From Acidobacteria bacterium Ga0077522 (GTDB lineage: Bacteria > Acidobacteriota > Vicinamibacteria > Vicinamibacterales > Vicinamibacteraceae): a DNA stretch of 41,021 nt. A program made the position numbers and the translations under genes. The notes beneath the pieces are model-generated. The model saw nothing but the letters and a program-made list of their open reading frames with translations. It did not search any database and was not told the DNA's origin. Shown here piece after piece: positions 1 through 9,678 of the stretch; position 1 is the first letter of the stretch; each line of letters starts with the position of its first letter. Where the stretch lies: contig LNDN01000046.1 in assembly GCA_001464065.1 (NCBI GenBank), positions 1 through 41,021 on the forward strand. Reading direction: 5' to 3'.

Positions 1-162
1 CCCAGTGTCGAGGTCGACCGAGCGCACGCCGCCATCCGCCACGGTGTTGCCGAGCACGCCGACCCACGCCCGCCCCTGCTGCCCCCGCGCCTCCTGGACC
101 AGCGGGCCCGCCACCACGCCCACACAGCCGACCACCACCCACACACACCGTCGCAATGACAT
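1..162 (-). CDS. secreted protein of unknown function, 5' end only
   Basis: Reading leftwards from an ATG at 162, 54 codons stay open to the window edge, so only the N-terminus is present. A strong Shine-Dalgarno sequence (AGGAGG, about 172-177) sits about 10 bases upstream and supports the start. Residues 1-20 look like a signal peptide: SLRR, then a Val/Gly-rich hydrophobic stretch ending near AGPLVQEARG. What follows (AWVGVLGNTVADGGVRSVDL) is too short for a family call. The gene lies downstream of the uvrB-mla operon but is separated from it by a hairpin at 224-255, so it is probably transcribed on its own. The call rests on the ribosome binding site and the signal peptide. Confidence 0.6.
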   Translation of the reverse strand, partial: MSLRRCVWVVVGCVGVVAGPLVQEARGQQGRAWVGVLGNTVADGGVRSVDLDTG

Positions 163-223
163 CACGGCAGATCCTCCTGCCGCATGGACGGACAGGCCGC
201 CGGCGATTCCCCTGGAACGCAGA

Positions 224-255
224 AAGGGCCGGTGCACGCGAGGTGCCCGGCCCTT
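224..255 (-). terminator. hairpin terminator after the mla operon
   Basis: An inverted repeat has arms AAGGGCCGG and CCGGCCCTT, extended by a TGCAC/GTGC stem around a short loop. On the minus strand it is followed by CTTTCT, a weak U-tract. It begins about 40 bases after the stop codon of the 186-residue protein, the last gene of the uvrB-mla operon. It fits an intrinsic or hairpin-assisted terminator. The short U-tract makes it less than certain. Confidence 0.55.
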
Positions 256-296
256 GATCCTGCGGACGACGTCCGCCGCGACGCGCTCGAGTTGGC

Positions 297-857
297 CTAG
301 TTGGCCTTCGCCTGCGCGACGAGCAACCCGAGCAGGCGCGTGTACTCCTGCTCGGCCGCGGTGAACGCGCCGGTGTACTCCTCTTCCTTCAGCTTCGCCT
401 TGCGCCACAGTCCGTCGAACGTGGTCGTGCGGCCACCCATCGTCACGACGTCGGGGCCCTGGTTCTTCGCCGGCTTCACGGCGAGCCCGTTGGCGAGCAG
501 GTCTTCGATGACGACCTTGCCGTCGGGAATCGAGGCGGCCTGCAGATCCTGATACGCCTCCTGGTACTTCTTCGTGAGCACGCGCTCACGCAACAGCACG
601 GGAGCCGAGTACGCCGCCGACACGACCAGCAGCTGCAGTTCGGGCAGCAGCATCGCCGCCACGAAGCGCGTGTTGTTGGTCGGGTCCTCGGCCGCGATGA
701 AGCGCGGTCCGGGGCCATTGGCTTTCGCGCCCAACAACGTCGCCAGTTCCTTCACCGGTGCTGCCGTCCCTGCCGCCGGCTGCGCCGACGCGCCGCTCGC
801 CTGAGCGAGTGCCGCGACCACGACCGCTGCCGCCATCCGACTGCCCCACTGATTCAT
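297..857 (-). CDS. exported protein of unknown function (186 aa), last gene of the mla operon
   Basis: I do not recognise this family. The ATG at 857 is chosen because a GGAGGA motif lies about 12 bases upstream; the frame stays open to 1052, but that part overlaps the next gene and looks non-coding. Residues 1-30 (QWGSRMAAAVVVAALAQASG and following) form a typical signal peptide with probable cleavage near ASAQ. The mature part is about 155 residues, mostly helical in composition, with a charged stretch KAKLKEEEYTG and an alanine/leucine-rich C-terminus. It follows mlaD and another unknown protein in the same direction, so a periplasmic role connected with lipid transport is possible, but this is inferred from position only. 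Confidence 0.65.
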   Translation of the reverse strand: MNQWGSRMAAAVVVAALAQASGASAQPAAGTAAPVKELATLLGAKANGPGPRFIAAEDPTNNTRFVAAMLLPELQLLVVSAAYSAPVLLRERVLTKKYQEAYQDLQAASIPDGKVVIEDLLANGLAVKPAKNQGPDVVTMGGRTTTFDGLWRKAKLKEEEYTGAFTAAEQEYTRLLGLLVAQAKAN

Positions 858-879
858 CAACCGAAGTCCTCCGAGGGAG

Positions 880-895
880 GGCGCGCATGCGCGCC
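880..895. repeat. 16-base perfect palindrome between two unknown genes
   Basis: GGCGCGCATGCGCGCC lies in the 52-base gap between the 146-residue and 186-residue proteins. It could form a strong hairpin in the mRNA just upstream of the ribosome binding site of the last gene, or be a binding site. No function can be assigned from the sequence. Confidence 0.5.
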
Positions 896-909
896 AGAGA
901 GACTGCCCG

Positions 910-1350
910 TCAGCCGATGAAGAGCGCGTCGTCCTCGTCGCCGCCGGTGGCCGGGCGACGACGACTGGTGCTGCCCTTCCTGATCGACCCGACCGCGGCC
1001 CTGAGAGCCGAGGCCAGCGCCATGCCCTCTCGAGCTGGAGCGACGACCGCATTCTGCACCACTGCGAGCGTCTGATCCACCCGCTGAGCTGCCGACGTGA
1101 ACGCGACGTCGGCCTTCTCGGCCTGCTGGACGGCGAGGGCGGACAGCCGGGCGGCGTCGGCGCCGATGACCGTGAGCCGGTCGACCAGCGGCTGCACCTG
1201 CTGCTGGACCTGCTGCTCGACGCGGGAGACCCGGGCCTGGATCTTCCGGGCAGCGATGGCCCCGGCGACGATGGCCCCGACCTGGGTGAGGGCCATGACG
1301 AGCGTCGAGATGGCGATGATGGCGAGCCAGAGATTGGAGGAATCGTTCAT
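910..1350 (-). CDS. membrane-anchored coiled-coil protein of unknown function (146 aa)
   Basis: The ATG at 1350 begins 14 bases after the mlaD stop. Residues about 7-33 (LWLAIIAISTLVMALTQVGA and following) form one transmembrane segment. A Gln/Val-rich coiled-coil stretch follows (SRVEQQVQQQVQPLVDRL, about 41-60), then a long Ala-rich helical region, and finally a basic patch (RKGSTSRRRP) and an acidic tail (GGDEDDALF). The layout resembles DUF948-like single-pass coiled-coil proteins, but I cannot place it in a family. Its position directly after mlaD suggests a structural role next to the MCE transporter; this is inference. Confidence 0.7.
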   Translation of the reverse strand: MNDSSNLWLAIIAISTLVMALTQVGAIVAGAIAARKIQARVSRVEQQVQQQVQPLVDRLTVIGADAARLSALAVQQAEKADVAFTSAAQRVDQTLAVVQNAVVAPAREGMALASALRAAVGSIRKGSTSRRRPATGGDEDDALFIG

Positions 1351-1364
1351 GGGCGTGAGGGCCG

Positions 1365-2405
1365 TCAGAAGATGCTGACCTTGACGTTCAGGTACTTCTT
1401 GGGGTCCTTCTTGATCTCGGCCAGCAGGCCCCGCAGCTCTGCCACGGCGCCGTTCATGTTGTCGTACAGCTGCTTGTCCTGCAGCAACTGCCCCGCGGTG
1501 CCCTGCCCGGAGTTCAGGGTGGTCACGAGCGTGTCCATGCGCTGCACGACGGAGTCGAGCCGATTATAGAGCCCGTTGTCGGTCAGCAGCTTGCCGGCCG
1601 TGCCGTCGCCGTTCCTGAGCCCCGTCGTGACCGCCCGCAGGTTGTCGGTCGTCGTCGTCAGCGACTTGGCCAGCGCGTCGTCGTTGAGCAGCGTGCCGAG
1701 CGAGCCCTTGCCAGCCGCGATGTTCGACGTCACCGTGTCGAGGTTCGCCAGCGCCCGCTCGAGGTTCTTCGCAGCCGCCTGGTTGTTGAGCAGCGTCCCG
1801 GCCGGCCCCTTGGCCTGCCGGATCGACAGGATGACGTCCTCGGTCGACTTCACCATCGCGCTCAGCTGGTCGTACAGCTCGTCCTGGGTGAAGAGCTTGC
1901 CCACGGTGCCCTTGCCCGCGCGCAGGTCCTCGATCAGCGCTGCCGCCTGCCCGAGCGTCGCGGTGGCGTTCTCGGCCACGTCGGCAATCTGCCCCGGCGT
2001 CTTGATCGCGCGAATGTAGGACCAGTCCTCGAGCGGGGTGCCCGCGGTGGACGCGGTGATGTCCACGGCGCCTTCGCCGAGCAGACTCACCGACCCGACC
2101 TGGGCCACGGAGCGCTCCGTGATGCGATTGGCCACCTCGGGGTTGATGCGCATCACCACCTCGACGACCGCCCCGTCGAGGTACACGTCGTCGACCGCGC
2201 CGACGTTGACGCCGGCGAGGCGCACCACCGACCCCGACTGCAGGCCGCCGGCGTTCGGGAAGCGGGTTTTCAGGTGATAGCGGCCGGAGAACAGCCCGGC
2301 GTCGCCGCCGACCGCGAAGATCAGCATCGTGGCCAGCACGAAGGCGGCCACGGCGAGAATGCCGATCTTCAGTTGGGACCAGGCGAGAGTGCGGGTACGT
2401 GGCAT
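1365..2405 (-). CDS. mlaD: MlaD/MCE-family lipid-binding protein of an ABC transporter
   Basis: Proteins of this family form a ring in the periplasm that ferries phospholipid between the membranes. There is one N-terminal transmembrane helix (residues about 11-33) and an MCE domain (about 41-120; note VRLAGVNVGAVDDVYLDG and the VGSVSLLGEGAVDI segment). A long helical C-terminal region carries five repeats of a G-x-G-x-x-G-x-L motif at about 164, 199, 233, 266 and 300, spaced 33-36 residues apart. This tail is longer than in E. coli MlaD and probably makes a coiled needle or barrel extension. The gene starts 4 bases after the mlaF stop, in the order mlaE-mlaF-mlaD. Family assignment is secure; the exact lipid cargo is not visible. 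Confidence 0.9.
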   Translation of the reverse strand: MPRTRTLAWSQLKIGILAVAAFVLATMLIFAVGGDAGLFSGRYHLKTRFPNAGGLQSGSVVRLAGVNVGAVDDVYLDGAVVEVVMRINPEVANRITERSVAQVGSVSLLGEGAVDITASTAGTPLEDWSYIRAIKTPGQIADVAENATATLGQAAALIEDLRAGKGTVGKLFTQDELYDQLSAMVKSTEDVILSIRQAKGPAGTLLNNQAAAKNLERALANLDTVTSNIAAGKGSLGTLLNDDALAKSLTTTTDNLRAVTTGLRNGDGTAGKLLTDNGLYNRLDSVVQRMDTLVTTLNSGQGTAGQLLQDKQLYDNMNGAVAELRGLLAEIKKDPKKYLNVKVSIF

Positions 2406-2409
2406 TGAA

Positions 2410-3258
2410 TCAACTCAGGAAGAGCTGCAGGTACGGGTCGTTGTTGGCGCGCAGTTCGGAGGCCGTGCCTTCGAAGGCGATCAGGCCGTCACGCAGCATG
2501 ACGAACTCGGTCTGGGCCAGCTTCTCGGGAGACGCAGGGACAATCTGGACCTTGCCGTCGGGGCCGCGCACGGCCATCCGCTCGGCGACCCAGAAGGCAT
2601 CGCGCAGTTGGTGCGTGACCACCAGGGAGCTGACGCCCTCGATGTCGCGCAGTTTGACGATCTCGTCGTCGATGGTGATCGACGTGATCGGGTCCAGCCC
2701 GGTCGTCGGCTCGTCGTAGAGCAGGATGCGGGGCTGGAACGTCATCGCCCGGGCGATGGCGACGCGACGCCGCTGCCCGCCCGACAGCTGCGAGGGCATC
2801 TTGTCGATGTGCTCCTCGAGCTCGACCCAGCCGAGCACTTCCTCGACGCGCCGATGGACGTCGTTCAGGTCCATGTCGCTCTCTTCGTACAGCTTGTAGC
2901 CGACGTTCTCGCGGACCGACAGCGAGTCGAAGAGCGCGCCCTCCTGGAACACCATGCCGACATCGTCGCGCACCTTCATCATGTCGGACTCGCTCAACGT
3001 GTCGACGCGGACGCCGTTGACCCAGATCTTGCCGGTCTGCGGCTTGAGCAGCCCCAGGATGAGCTTGAGGATGGTGCTCTTGCCGGCACCGCTCGCGCCC
3101 AGGAAGATCTTGGTGAACCCGGCGCGCAGCTCGAAGCTGATGTCCTTGAGGATGACGTTGTCGCCGAACGCCAGGAAGACGCGCTCGAAGACGATGATGG
3201 GCTCGCCGGGCGTCTTGACCCGCGACAGGCGACTCTCGAGAGGTGTTGGCGTGCCCAT
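2410..3258 (-). CDS. mlaF: ABC transporter ATPase, MlaF type
   Basis: This is the cytoplasmic ATPase of the MCE lipid transporter (282 residues). Visible motifs are Walker A GASGAGKST (54-62), Q-loop VFQEGALFDSLSVRENV (Q105), signature LSGGQRRRVAIARA (from 158), Walker B ILLYDEPTTGLDP (178-190) and the switch histidine VTHQ (H216). The EGALFDSLSVRENV segment is typical of the MlaF subfamily. The ATG at 3258 is used; it lies 2 bases past the mlaE stop, so the two are translationally coupled. An upstream in-frame extension to 3969 overlaps mlaE and is a shadow. Confidence 0.93.
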   Translation of the reverse strand: MGTPTPLESRLSRVKTPGEPIIVFERVFLAFGDNVILKDISFELRAGFTKIFLGASGAGKSTILKLILGLLKPQTGKIWVNGVRVDTLSESDMMKVRDDVGMVFQEGALFDSLSVRENVGYKLYEESDMDLNDVHRRVEEVLGWVELEEHIDKMPSQLSGGQRRRVAIARAMTFQPRILLYDEPTTGLDPITSITIDDEIVKLRDIEGVSSLVVTHQLRDAFWVAERMAVRGPDGKVQIVPASPEKLAQTEFVMLRDGLIAFEGTASELRANNDPYLQLFLS

Positions 3259-3260
3259 GA

Positions 3261-4034
3261 TCAGTACAGCAGGGAAATCAACAGCTTGGTGATGATGAAG
3301 TCGAGGACGAGGACGGCCACCGAGCCGGCGACCACGGCCTGGGTGGTACTCCTGCCGACGCCCTGGGTGCCGCCGGTCGTCCGCATGCCGACGAAGCAGG
3401 CGATGCTGACCAGCGCGAAGCCGAGGAACACCGGCTTGATCAGGCCCATCCAGATGTCCTGGATGTAGAGCCCCATCACCACCGAGTTCCAGTAGACGCT
3501 CGAGGCCACCCGCAGCTGCGTGACCGTCGTGATCCAGGCGCCGACGATGCCGACGAAGTCCGAGATGACCGTCAGGATCGGCACCATCACGACCCCGGCG
3601 ATGACGCGCGGCAGCGCCAGCTTGCGGACCGGGTCGGTGCCCAGGGCGCGCAGGGCGTTGAGCTGGTCGGTCACGGCCATGGAGCCGAGCTCCGCGGCGA
3701 TGCCCGAGCCGACGCGGCCCGTGACCATGAGGGCCGTCAGCACCGGCCCCAGTTCCTTGATCATCGAGGCGCTGATGAGGCGGCCGACCACCGAGCGGGC
3801 GCCGAACTGGTCGAGCGTCATGCCCGACTGCAGGGCGAGCACGGCGCCGGTGAAGCCGCCGGTCAGCAGCACCACGGTCAGCGACCCGACGCCCACCGCG
3901 TCGAGCTGTTCGACGACGTCGCGGTAGTAGAAGGGGCGGCTGGTCGCGGCGCGTGCCAGCGCGACGCACAGTTTGACGTACTCCTGGACCTCGAAGAAGG
4001 CCTTCTTGGCCCAGCCGGTGATGAAGAGTTGCAT
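3261..4034 (-). CDS. mlaE: MlaE-type permease of the MCE lipid transporter
   Basis: This 257-residue inner-membrane protein has the MlaE fold: an amphipathic N-terminus, then about five membrane segments (for example LTVVLLTGGFTGAVLAL, VIAGVVMVPILTVI, FLGFALVSIACFVGM, AVVAGSVAVLVLDFI). The conserved segment ELGPVLTALMVTGRVGSGIA followed by AELGSMAVTDQLNAL is the family hallmark. It is the first of the three transporter genes and begins 27 bases after the uvrB stop, so it is probably read through from uvrB. Confidence 0.93.
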   Translation of the reverse strand: MQLFITGWAKKAFFEVQEYVKLCVALARAATSRPFYYRDVVEQLDAVGVGSLTVVLLTGGFTGAVLALQSGMTLDQFGARSVVGRLISASMIKELGPVLTALMVTGRVGSGIAAELGSMAVTDQLNALRALGTDPVRKLALPRVIAGVVMVPILTVISDFVGIVGAWITTVTQLRVASSVYWNSVVMGLYIQDIWMGLIKPVFLGFALVSIACFVGMRTTGGTQGVGRSTTQAVVAGSVAVLVLDFIITKLLISLLY

Positions 4035-4061
4035 GGGTTCAGGTGCCGGCGCCCGCGGCGC

Positions 4062-6086
<2,025 letters not shown>

Positions 6087-6114
6087 GTGGGCGAAGGCAG
6101 AGTGAATCCTCGCG

Positions 6115-6120
6115 ATCGTA
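6115..6120 (-). promoter_or_regulatory. possible -10 element of uvrB
   Basis: The minus-strand hexamer TACGAT matches the TATAAT consensus at four of six positions and sits about 28 bases before the uvrB start. I see no convincing -35. No SOS (LexA) box of a type I can recognise is present in the 123-base gap between uvrB and the VWFA gene. Confidence 0.25.
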
Positions 6121-6181
6121 CCATCCCCGGCCGGCCGCGCCGGCGCGATTCGGCCCGGCGATCGACGGGCGGACGCCCGCG

Positions 6182-6200
6182 GCCGCGCGCATCGCGCGGC
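6182..6200. terminator. GC hairpin after the VWFA gene
   Basis: A perfect 8-base stem (GCCGCGCG and CGCGCGGC around CAT) begins 9 bases past the stop codon of the VWFA gene on the minus strand. There is no U-tract, so it would be a pause or RNA-stabilising hairpin rather than a textbook intrinsic terminator. The rest of the 6087-6209 gap shows only GC-rich sequence. Confidence 0.35.
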
Positions 6201-6209
6201 AAGCGGCGC

Positions 6210-7145
6210 TTACTCCGGGCGGGCGGCGGCCGGCTCGGGGCGCATCAGGGCGAAGTAGCCCTTGCGCGCCCGAATCTTGGCGGCCTTGAGGTCGGGCCGG
6301 TTGAGTCGGACGTCGAGCTTGCGCCAGCGGCCGTCGTTGGCCTGATTGCTGGAGATGTACCCGATGAGGTACCGGCTGTCGACGTCGGCCTGCACCTGGG
6401 CGTAGGCCTGGTCGATGTCCTTCTTGTTGGCCGGGAAGAACGCGAGGCCGCCCGTCGCTTCGGCGATCTGGGTCAGGCGCATGCGCTGCTCCAGCTTCTC
6501 GCGCGCACTCTGCTGCTCCAGGAACCCGACGATGTACACGGTCACGTCGGAGGCCTTGAGCGCCGTCAGCGCATCCGAGAACGACATGACGCTGCGGGTG
6601 TCGCCGCCGTCGGTGTAGGCGACCATGACCTTCTCGCCGGCCTGGTGCGACGTGCCGTCGAGGTAGACACCGAGCGCGTCGTACAGGGCCGTCCAGCCAT
6701 CCGGCTTGCGGTTGCGCAGCCGTTCGACGAAGCGCGGGAAATCGGCCTGCCCGAACTGCGCCACGCGCACCTCGGTGTCGAAATCGACCAGGGTGATGTC
6801 CTCGGCCCGCTGCAGGAGGTTGCAGAACTTGACGGCGGCGCTGCGTGCCATCGCCAGGTCGACCGACATGCTGCCGGAGGTGTCGAAGAGCAGGCCGATG
6901 TGCAGCGGTGGCCGCTCGGCCTCGTCCTGCCCACCGGCCGTGAAGAGTTGCAGGGCCTGGGGGGTGCCGTCCTCGAGGACCGTGAAGTCCTCGCGTGCCA
7001 GGGTGGGGACGCTCTGCCCCGCCTTGTCGACGACTGCGACGCCGAGGCGCACCGTCTCGACGCCGGAGCGAAAGACCTGCTGGGCTGTGGCTGGCTGCGC
7101 ACTGACCGTGATCAGGAGCGCGGCCGCCGTGACGAGACGCGTCAT
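6210..7145 (-). CDS. secreted VWFA domain protein (VWFA-related Acidobacterial domain type)
   Basis: An exported 311-residue protein with a signal peptide (TRLVTAAALLITVSAQPATA, cleavage near TAQQ). After a short beta-rich segment (VFRSGVETVRLGVAVVDKAG, then VPTLAREDFTVLEDGTPQAL) comes a von Willebrand A domain with an intact metal-ion-dependent adhesion site: DTSGSMS for the DxSxS motif and YTDGGDTRS for the distal Asp. This layout is typical of a large family especially abundant in Acidobacteriota; partners are unknown. The ATG at 7145 is preferred because a GGGGGGA ribosome-binding tract lies 7-8 bases upstream; ATG 7151 would sit against that tract. It is divergent from the DHH gene. Confidence 0.85.
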   Translation of the reverse strand: MTRLVTAAALLITVSAQPATAQQVFRSGVETVRLGVAVVDKAGQSVPTLAREDFTVLEDGTPQALQLFTAGGQDEAERPPLHIGLLFDTSGSMSVDLAMARSAAVKFCNLLQRAEDITLVDFDTEVRVAQFGQADFPRFVERLRNRKPDGWTALYDALGVYLDGTSHQAGEKVMVAYTDGGDTRSVMSFSDALTALKASDVTVYIVGFLEQQSAREKLEQRMRLTQIAEATGGLAFFPANKKDIDQAYAQVQADVDSRYLIGYISSNQANDGRWRKLDVRLNRPDLKAAKIRARKGYFALMRPEPAAARPE

Positions 7146-7276
7146 GGCCATCCCCCCGTGACGAGGCCGCCGGCGCGCGGGAGGGCCTCCCCGCCGCATC
7201 CGGATCCGGCCATGCTGGAAACCCGCTCAGGATACACCTTCAAGAACCGGGACCCCATTGCCGATCGTCGGAAGAG

Positions 7277-7282
7277 TATAAT
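7277..7282 (+). promoter_or_regulatory. -10 element upstream of the DHH gene
   Basis: An exact TATAAT stands in otherwise GC-rich sequence 50 bases before the ATG at 7332, predicting a leader of roughly 40 bases. The best -35-like hexamer, TTGCCG at 7258-7263, is only 13 bases away, shorter than the usual 16-18. The 186-base divergent gap holds no other clear feature. Confidence 0.5.
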
Positions 7283-7331
7283 CGTGGTTTGGCCCGTGGG
7301 GGTCGCCTCCCGCAGGCTCCCACACACGCCC

Positions 7332-8777
7332 ATGAAGTGCCTGGCCGTCTGTCAGAACGAACTCGTGATGCGCACCCTGCAGGGGGTGCTCAGTCCGACC
7401 TTCGACGTCGAGTTCCTCGTCGAAAGCCGCCCGCTCGCCCGGAGGCTGGCCGACGAGGGCCTCAAGGTCACGGTCACCGACTGCTCACGCTGTGACTCGT
7501 ACGTCAAGGTCGACCTCACCCCCAGCACCTGCGTCATCGTCGAGGACACCGGGAAACGGAGCCTGAAGCGGCTCATCGGGGCGGTCCGCGACGCCGGGGG
7601 CACCTTGACCTACGTCATCTCGACCGGGCCGAGTACCCGGCGAGCCGACGAGGCCAAGACCGCGTTCCCCGACATCTTCACGCTGACCCTCGCCGAACTG
7701 CTCGCCCCCCAACTGCACGCCGAACTCGAACGCAGCGTCTCCCGCGCCCGCGTCCTCCAGTACCAACGCTATTTCGCCGACGCCGACCGCGTCCTCATCC
7801 TGCTGCACAACGAGCCGGACCCGGATGCGATGGCCAGCGGCCTGGCCCTGCGCAACCTGCTGCGCCGGACCAAGACCACCGCCATCATCGGCGCGGTGCA
7901 GGGCGTCAGCCGGCCCGAGAACGTCCGCATGGCCCACCTGCTCGACATCCACGTCGAGAAGGTGACGCCGGAGCAGTTCGCGAGCTTCGATCGGGTGGCC
8001 ACCGTGGACGTGCAGCCGCACTACTTCAGCGGTCAGCTGCCCCACGTCGACCTCGTGGTGGACCACCATCCGGAGCAACCCGGGTACAGCGCCGTCTTCA
8101 AGGACATCCGGGCCGACTACGGCTCGACGAGCACGATCCTCACCGAGCACCTGCGCGCCGTGGACATGAACGTGTCCGAACGGGTCGCCACCGCGATGCT
8201 CTACGCGATCAAGTCCGACACGCTGTTCTTCGCGCGCCACACCAACCGGCAGGATCTCGACGCCTTCACGTACCTGTATCCGCTGGCCGACGCCGCGCTG
8301 ATCCGCAAGATGGAAGGCGCCGACATCACCCTCGAGCGCCTGCAGACCGTGGTCAAGGGGCTGGCCGACAGCGACCTGCGCGGCGACCTGTTCTTCGCCA
8401 GCCTGGGCCCGGTGCCCCGCGAGGACTTCATCACCTACACCGCCGACTTCTTCCTGCAGCTGGAAGAGACCAAGTGGACCTTCGTCACCGGCATCGTCAA
8501 GGATGCGCTCGTGCTGTCGGTGCGCAACCTCGGCTACTCGCGCAACGCCGGCGAGTTCGTCCGCAAGTACTTCGGCGAGATCGGCAGCGCCGGCGGCCAC
8601 CGGGCCATGGCCAAGGCCGTGGTGCCGCTGCAGGCCTTCGCCGAGCGCCACGGGGCGCGGACCCCCAAGCAAATCAATGCGGCGATCGCCGCGATGGCCG
8701 AGCAGTTCATGCACGACACGGCCAGCGCCCGCAAGGACGACAAGGCGTCCACCGCCCTGGTGCCGACGACGTCCTGA
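7332..8777 (+). CDS. DHH-family phosphoesterase with an N-terminal RCK/TrkA-N-like domain
   Basis: The C-terminal three quarters is a DHH/DHHA1 phosphoesterase related to the RecJ/NrnA/GdpP group, manganese enzymes that cleave short RNA oligomers, pAp or cyclic dinucleotides. Motifs: HNEPDPDA (159-166), TVDVQ (225-228 region), VDHHP (243-247), KSDT (D296) and GGHRAMA (421-427) in the substrate-binding DHHA1 part. The first about 130 residues (MKCLAVCQNELVMRTLQGVL onward) look like a small Rossmann-type RCK/TrkA-N domain; I infer that from pattern only. The ATG at 7332 is used; the open frame further upstream runs antisense to uvrB and VWFA and is not coding. The exact substrate cannot be read from the sequence. 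Confidence 0.88.
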   Translation: MKCLAVCQNELVMRTLQGVLSPTFDVEFLVESRPLARRLADEGLKVTVTDCSRCDSYVKVDLTPSTCVIVEDTGKRSLKRLIGAVRDAGGTLTYVISTGPSTRRADEAKTAFPDIFTLTLAELLAPQLHAELERSVSRARVLQYQRYFADADRVLILLHNEPDPDAMASGLALRNLLRRTKTTAIIGAVQGVSRPENVRMAHLLDIHVEKVTPEQFASFDRVATVDVQPHYFSGQLPHVDLVVDHHPEQPGYSAVFKDIRADYGSTSTILTEHLRAVDMNVSERVATAMLYAIKSDTLFFARHTNRQDLDAFTYLYPLADAALIRKMEGADITLERLQTVVKGLADSDLRGDLFFASLGPVPREDFITYTADFFLQLEETKWTFVTGIVKDALVLSVRNLGYSRNAGEFVRKYFGEIGSAGGHRAMAKAVVPLQAFAERHGARTPKQINAAIAAMAEQFMHDTASARKDDKASTALVPTTS

Positions 8778-8786
8778 GCAAGAATT

Positions 8787-9110
8787 CAGGCGGGCTTCGC
8801 TGATCTTCAAAATGCAGAATGAAGTGCAGGTCCGAGCAACGCCACGCTCCGCAGCGGGCGTTGAGCAATGCAGGCGGGCTTCGCTGACCTTCAGAATGCA
8901 GAATGAAGCGCAGGTCCGAGCGACGCCACGCTCCGCAGCGGGCGTTGAGCAATGCAGGCTCACTTCGCTGACCTTCAGAATGCAGAATGAAGCGCAGGTC
9001 CGAGCAACGCCACGTTCCGCAGCGGGCGTTGAGCAATGCAGGCGGGCTTCGCTGACCTTCAGAATGCAGAATGAAGCGCAGGTCCGAACAGCGCCGCGCT
9101 GCGCGGGGAC
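8787..9110. repeat. tandem array A: 84-base units
   Basis: Units begin at 8787, 8871, 8955 and 9039, each exactly 84 bases. Each unit starts with CAGGCGGGCTTCGCTGA or a close variant, then carries a CAGAATGCAGAATGAA core, a GCAGGTCCGAG segment and ACGCTCCGCAGCGGGCG. Units 1-3 are nearly identical. Unit 4 matches to about 9087 and then decays into the start of array B. The array lies between the convergent DHH (ends 8777) and trans-sulfuration (ends 9673) genes. Because 84 is a multiple of three, both strands stay open, giving artificial repeat-protein frames; I do not regard these as genes. Confidence 0.92.
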
Positions 9111-9117
9111 AACTCCG

Positions 9118-9678
9118 ACAGCGGCTGTGCGGACGCCTGGCGTTGCCCGCCCCGCCCAGCATTCTGAATTCTGCATGTCGGCGACGTGCGCCTGAATAAC
9201 TTCAGGTAGCGCCGCGCTCCGCGCGCGGCGACGTCGACGACTGCTGTGCGGCCGCCCGGCGTTGCCCGCCCCGCCCAGCATTCTGAATTCTGCATGTCGA
9301 CGACGTGCGCCTGAATTACCTCAGGTAGCGCCGCGCTCCGCACGCGGCGACGTCGACGACTGCTGTGCGGCCGCCCGGCGTTGCCCGCCCCGCCCAGCAT
9401 TCTGAATTTCGCATGTCGGCGACGTGCGCCTGAATTACCTCAGGCAGCGCCGCGCTCCGCACGCGGCGACGTCGACGACTGCTGTGCGGCCGCCTGGCGT
9501 TGCCCGCCCCGCTCTGCATTCTGGACTTTGAATGTCGGCGACGTGCGCCTGAATTACTTCAGGCAGCGCCGCGCTCCGCACGCGGCGACGTCGACGACTA
9601 CTGTGCGGCAGCCTGGCGTTGTCCGCCCCGCACTGCATTCTGAATTATGAATGTCGGCGACGTGCGCCTGAATTACTT
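9118..9678. repeat. tandem array B: 119-base units reaching into the end of the next gene
   Basis: Four full units begin at 9203, 9322, 9441 and 9560, exactly 119 bases apart, preceded by a partial unit (about 9118-9202). Each has CAGGTAGCGCCGCGCTCCG (or CAGGCAG...), GACGTCGACGACTGCTGTGCGG, a CATTCTGAATTCTGCAT core and an end with CCTGAATTACCTCAGG, which can form a small hairpin. The core and the CGCTCCGCA block recall array A, with the CAGAATG/CATTCTG core in opposite orientation. The last unit covers the final lysine and TAA of the trans-sulfuration gene (9673-9678). Arrays A and B account for essentially all of the 895 bases between genes. Confidence 0.92.

Noticed and set aside
7485-9281. 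A minus-strand frame encoding a repeat protein across array A
   Set aside because: The 84-base unit equals 28 codons, so any frame stays open by default. The frame continues antisense into the DHH gene, has no family motifs, and the neighbouring 119-base array destroys the periodicity.
8787-9678. CRISPR array
   Set aside because: The units repeat over their full length (84 or 119 bases) without short repeats separated by unique spacers, and no cas genes are present.
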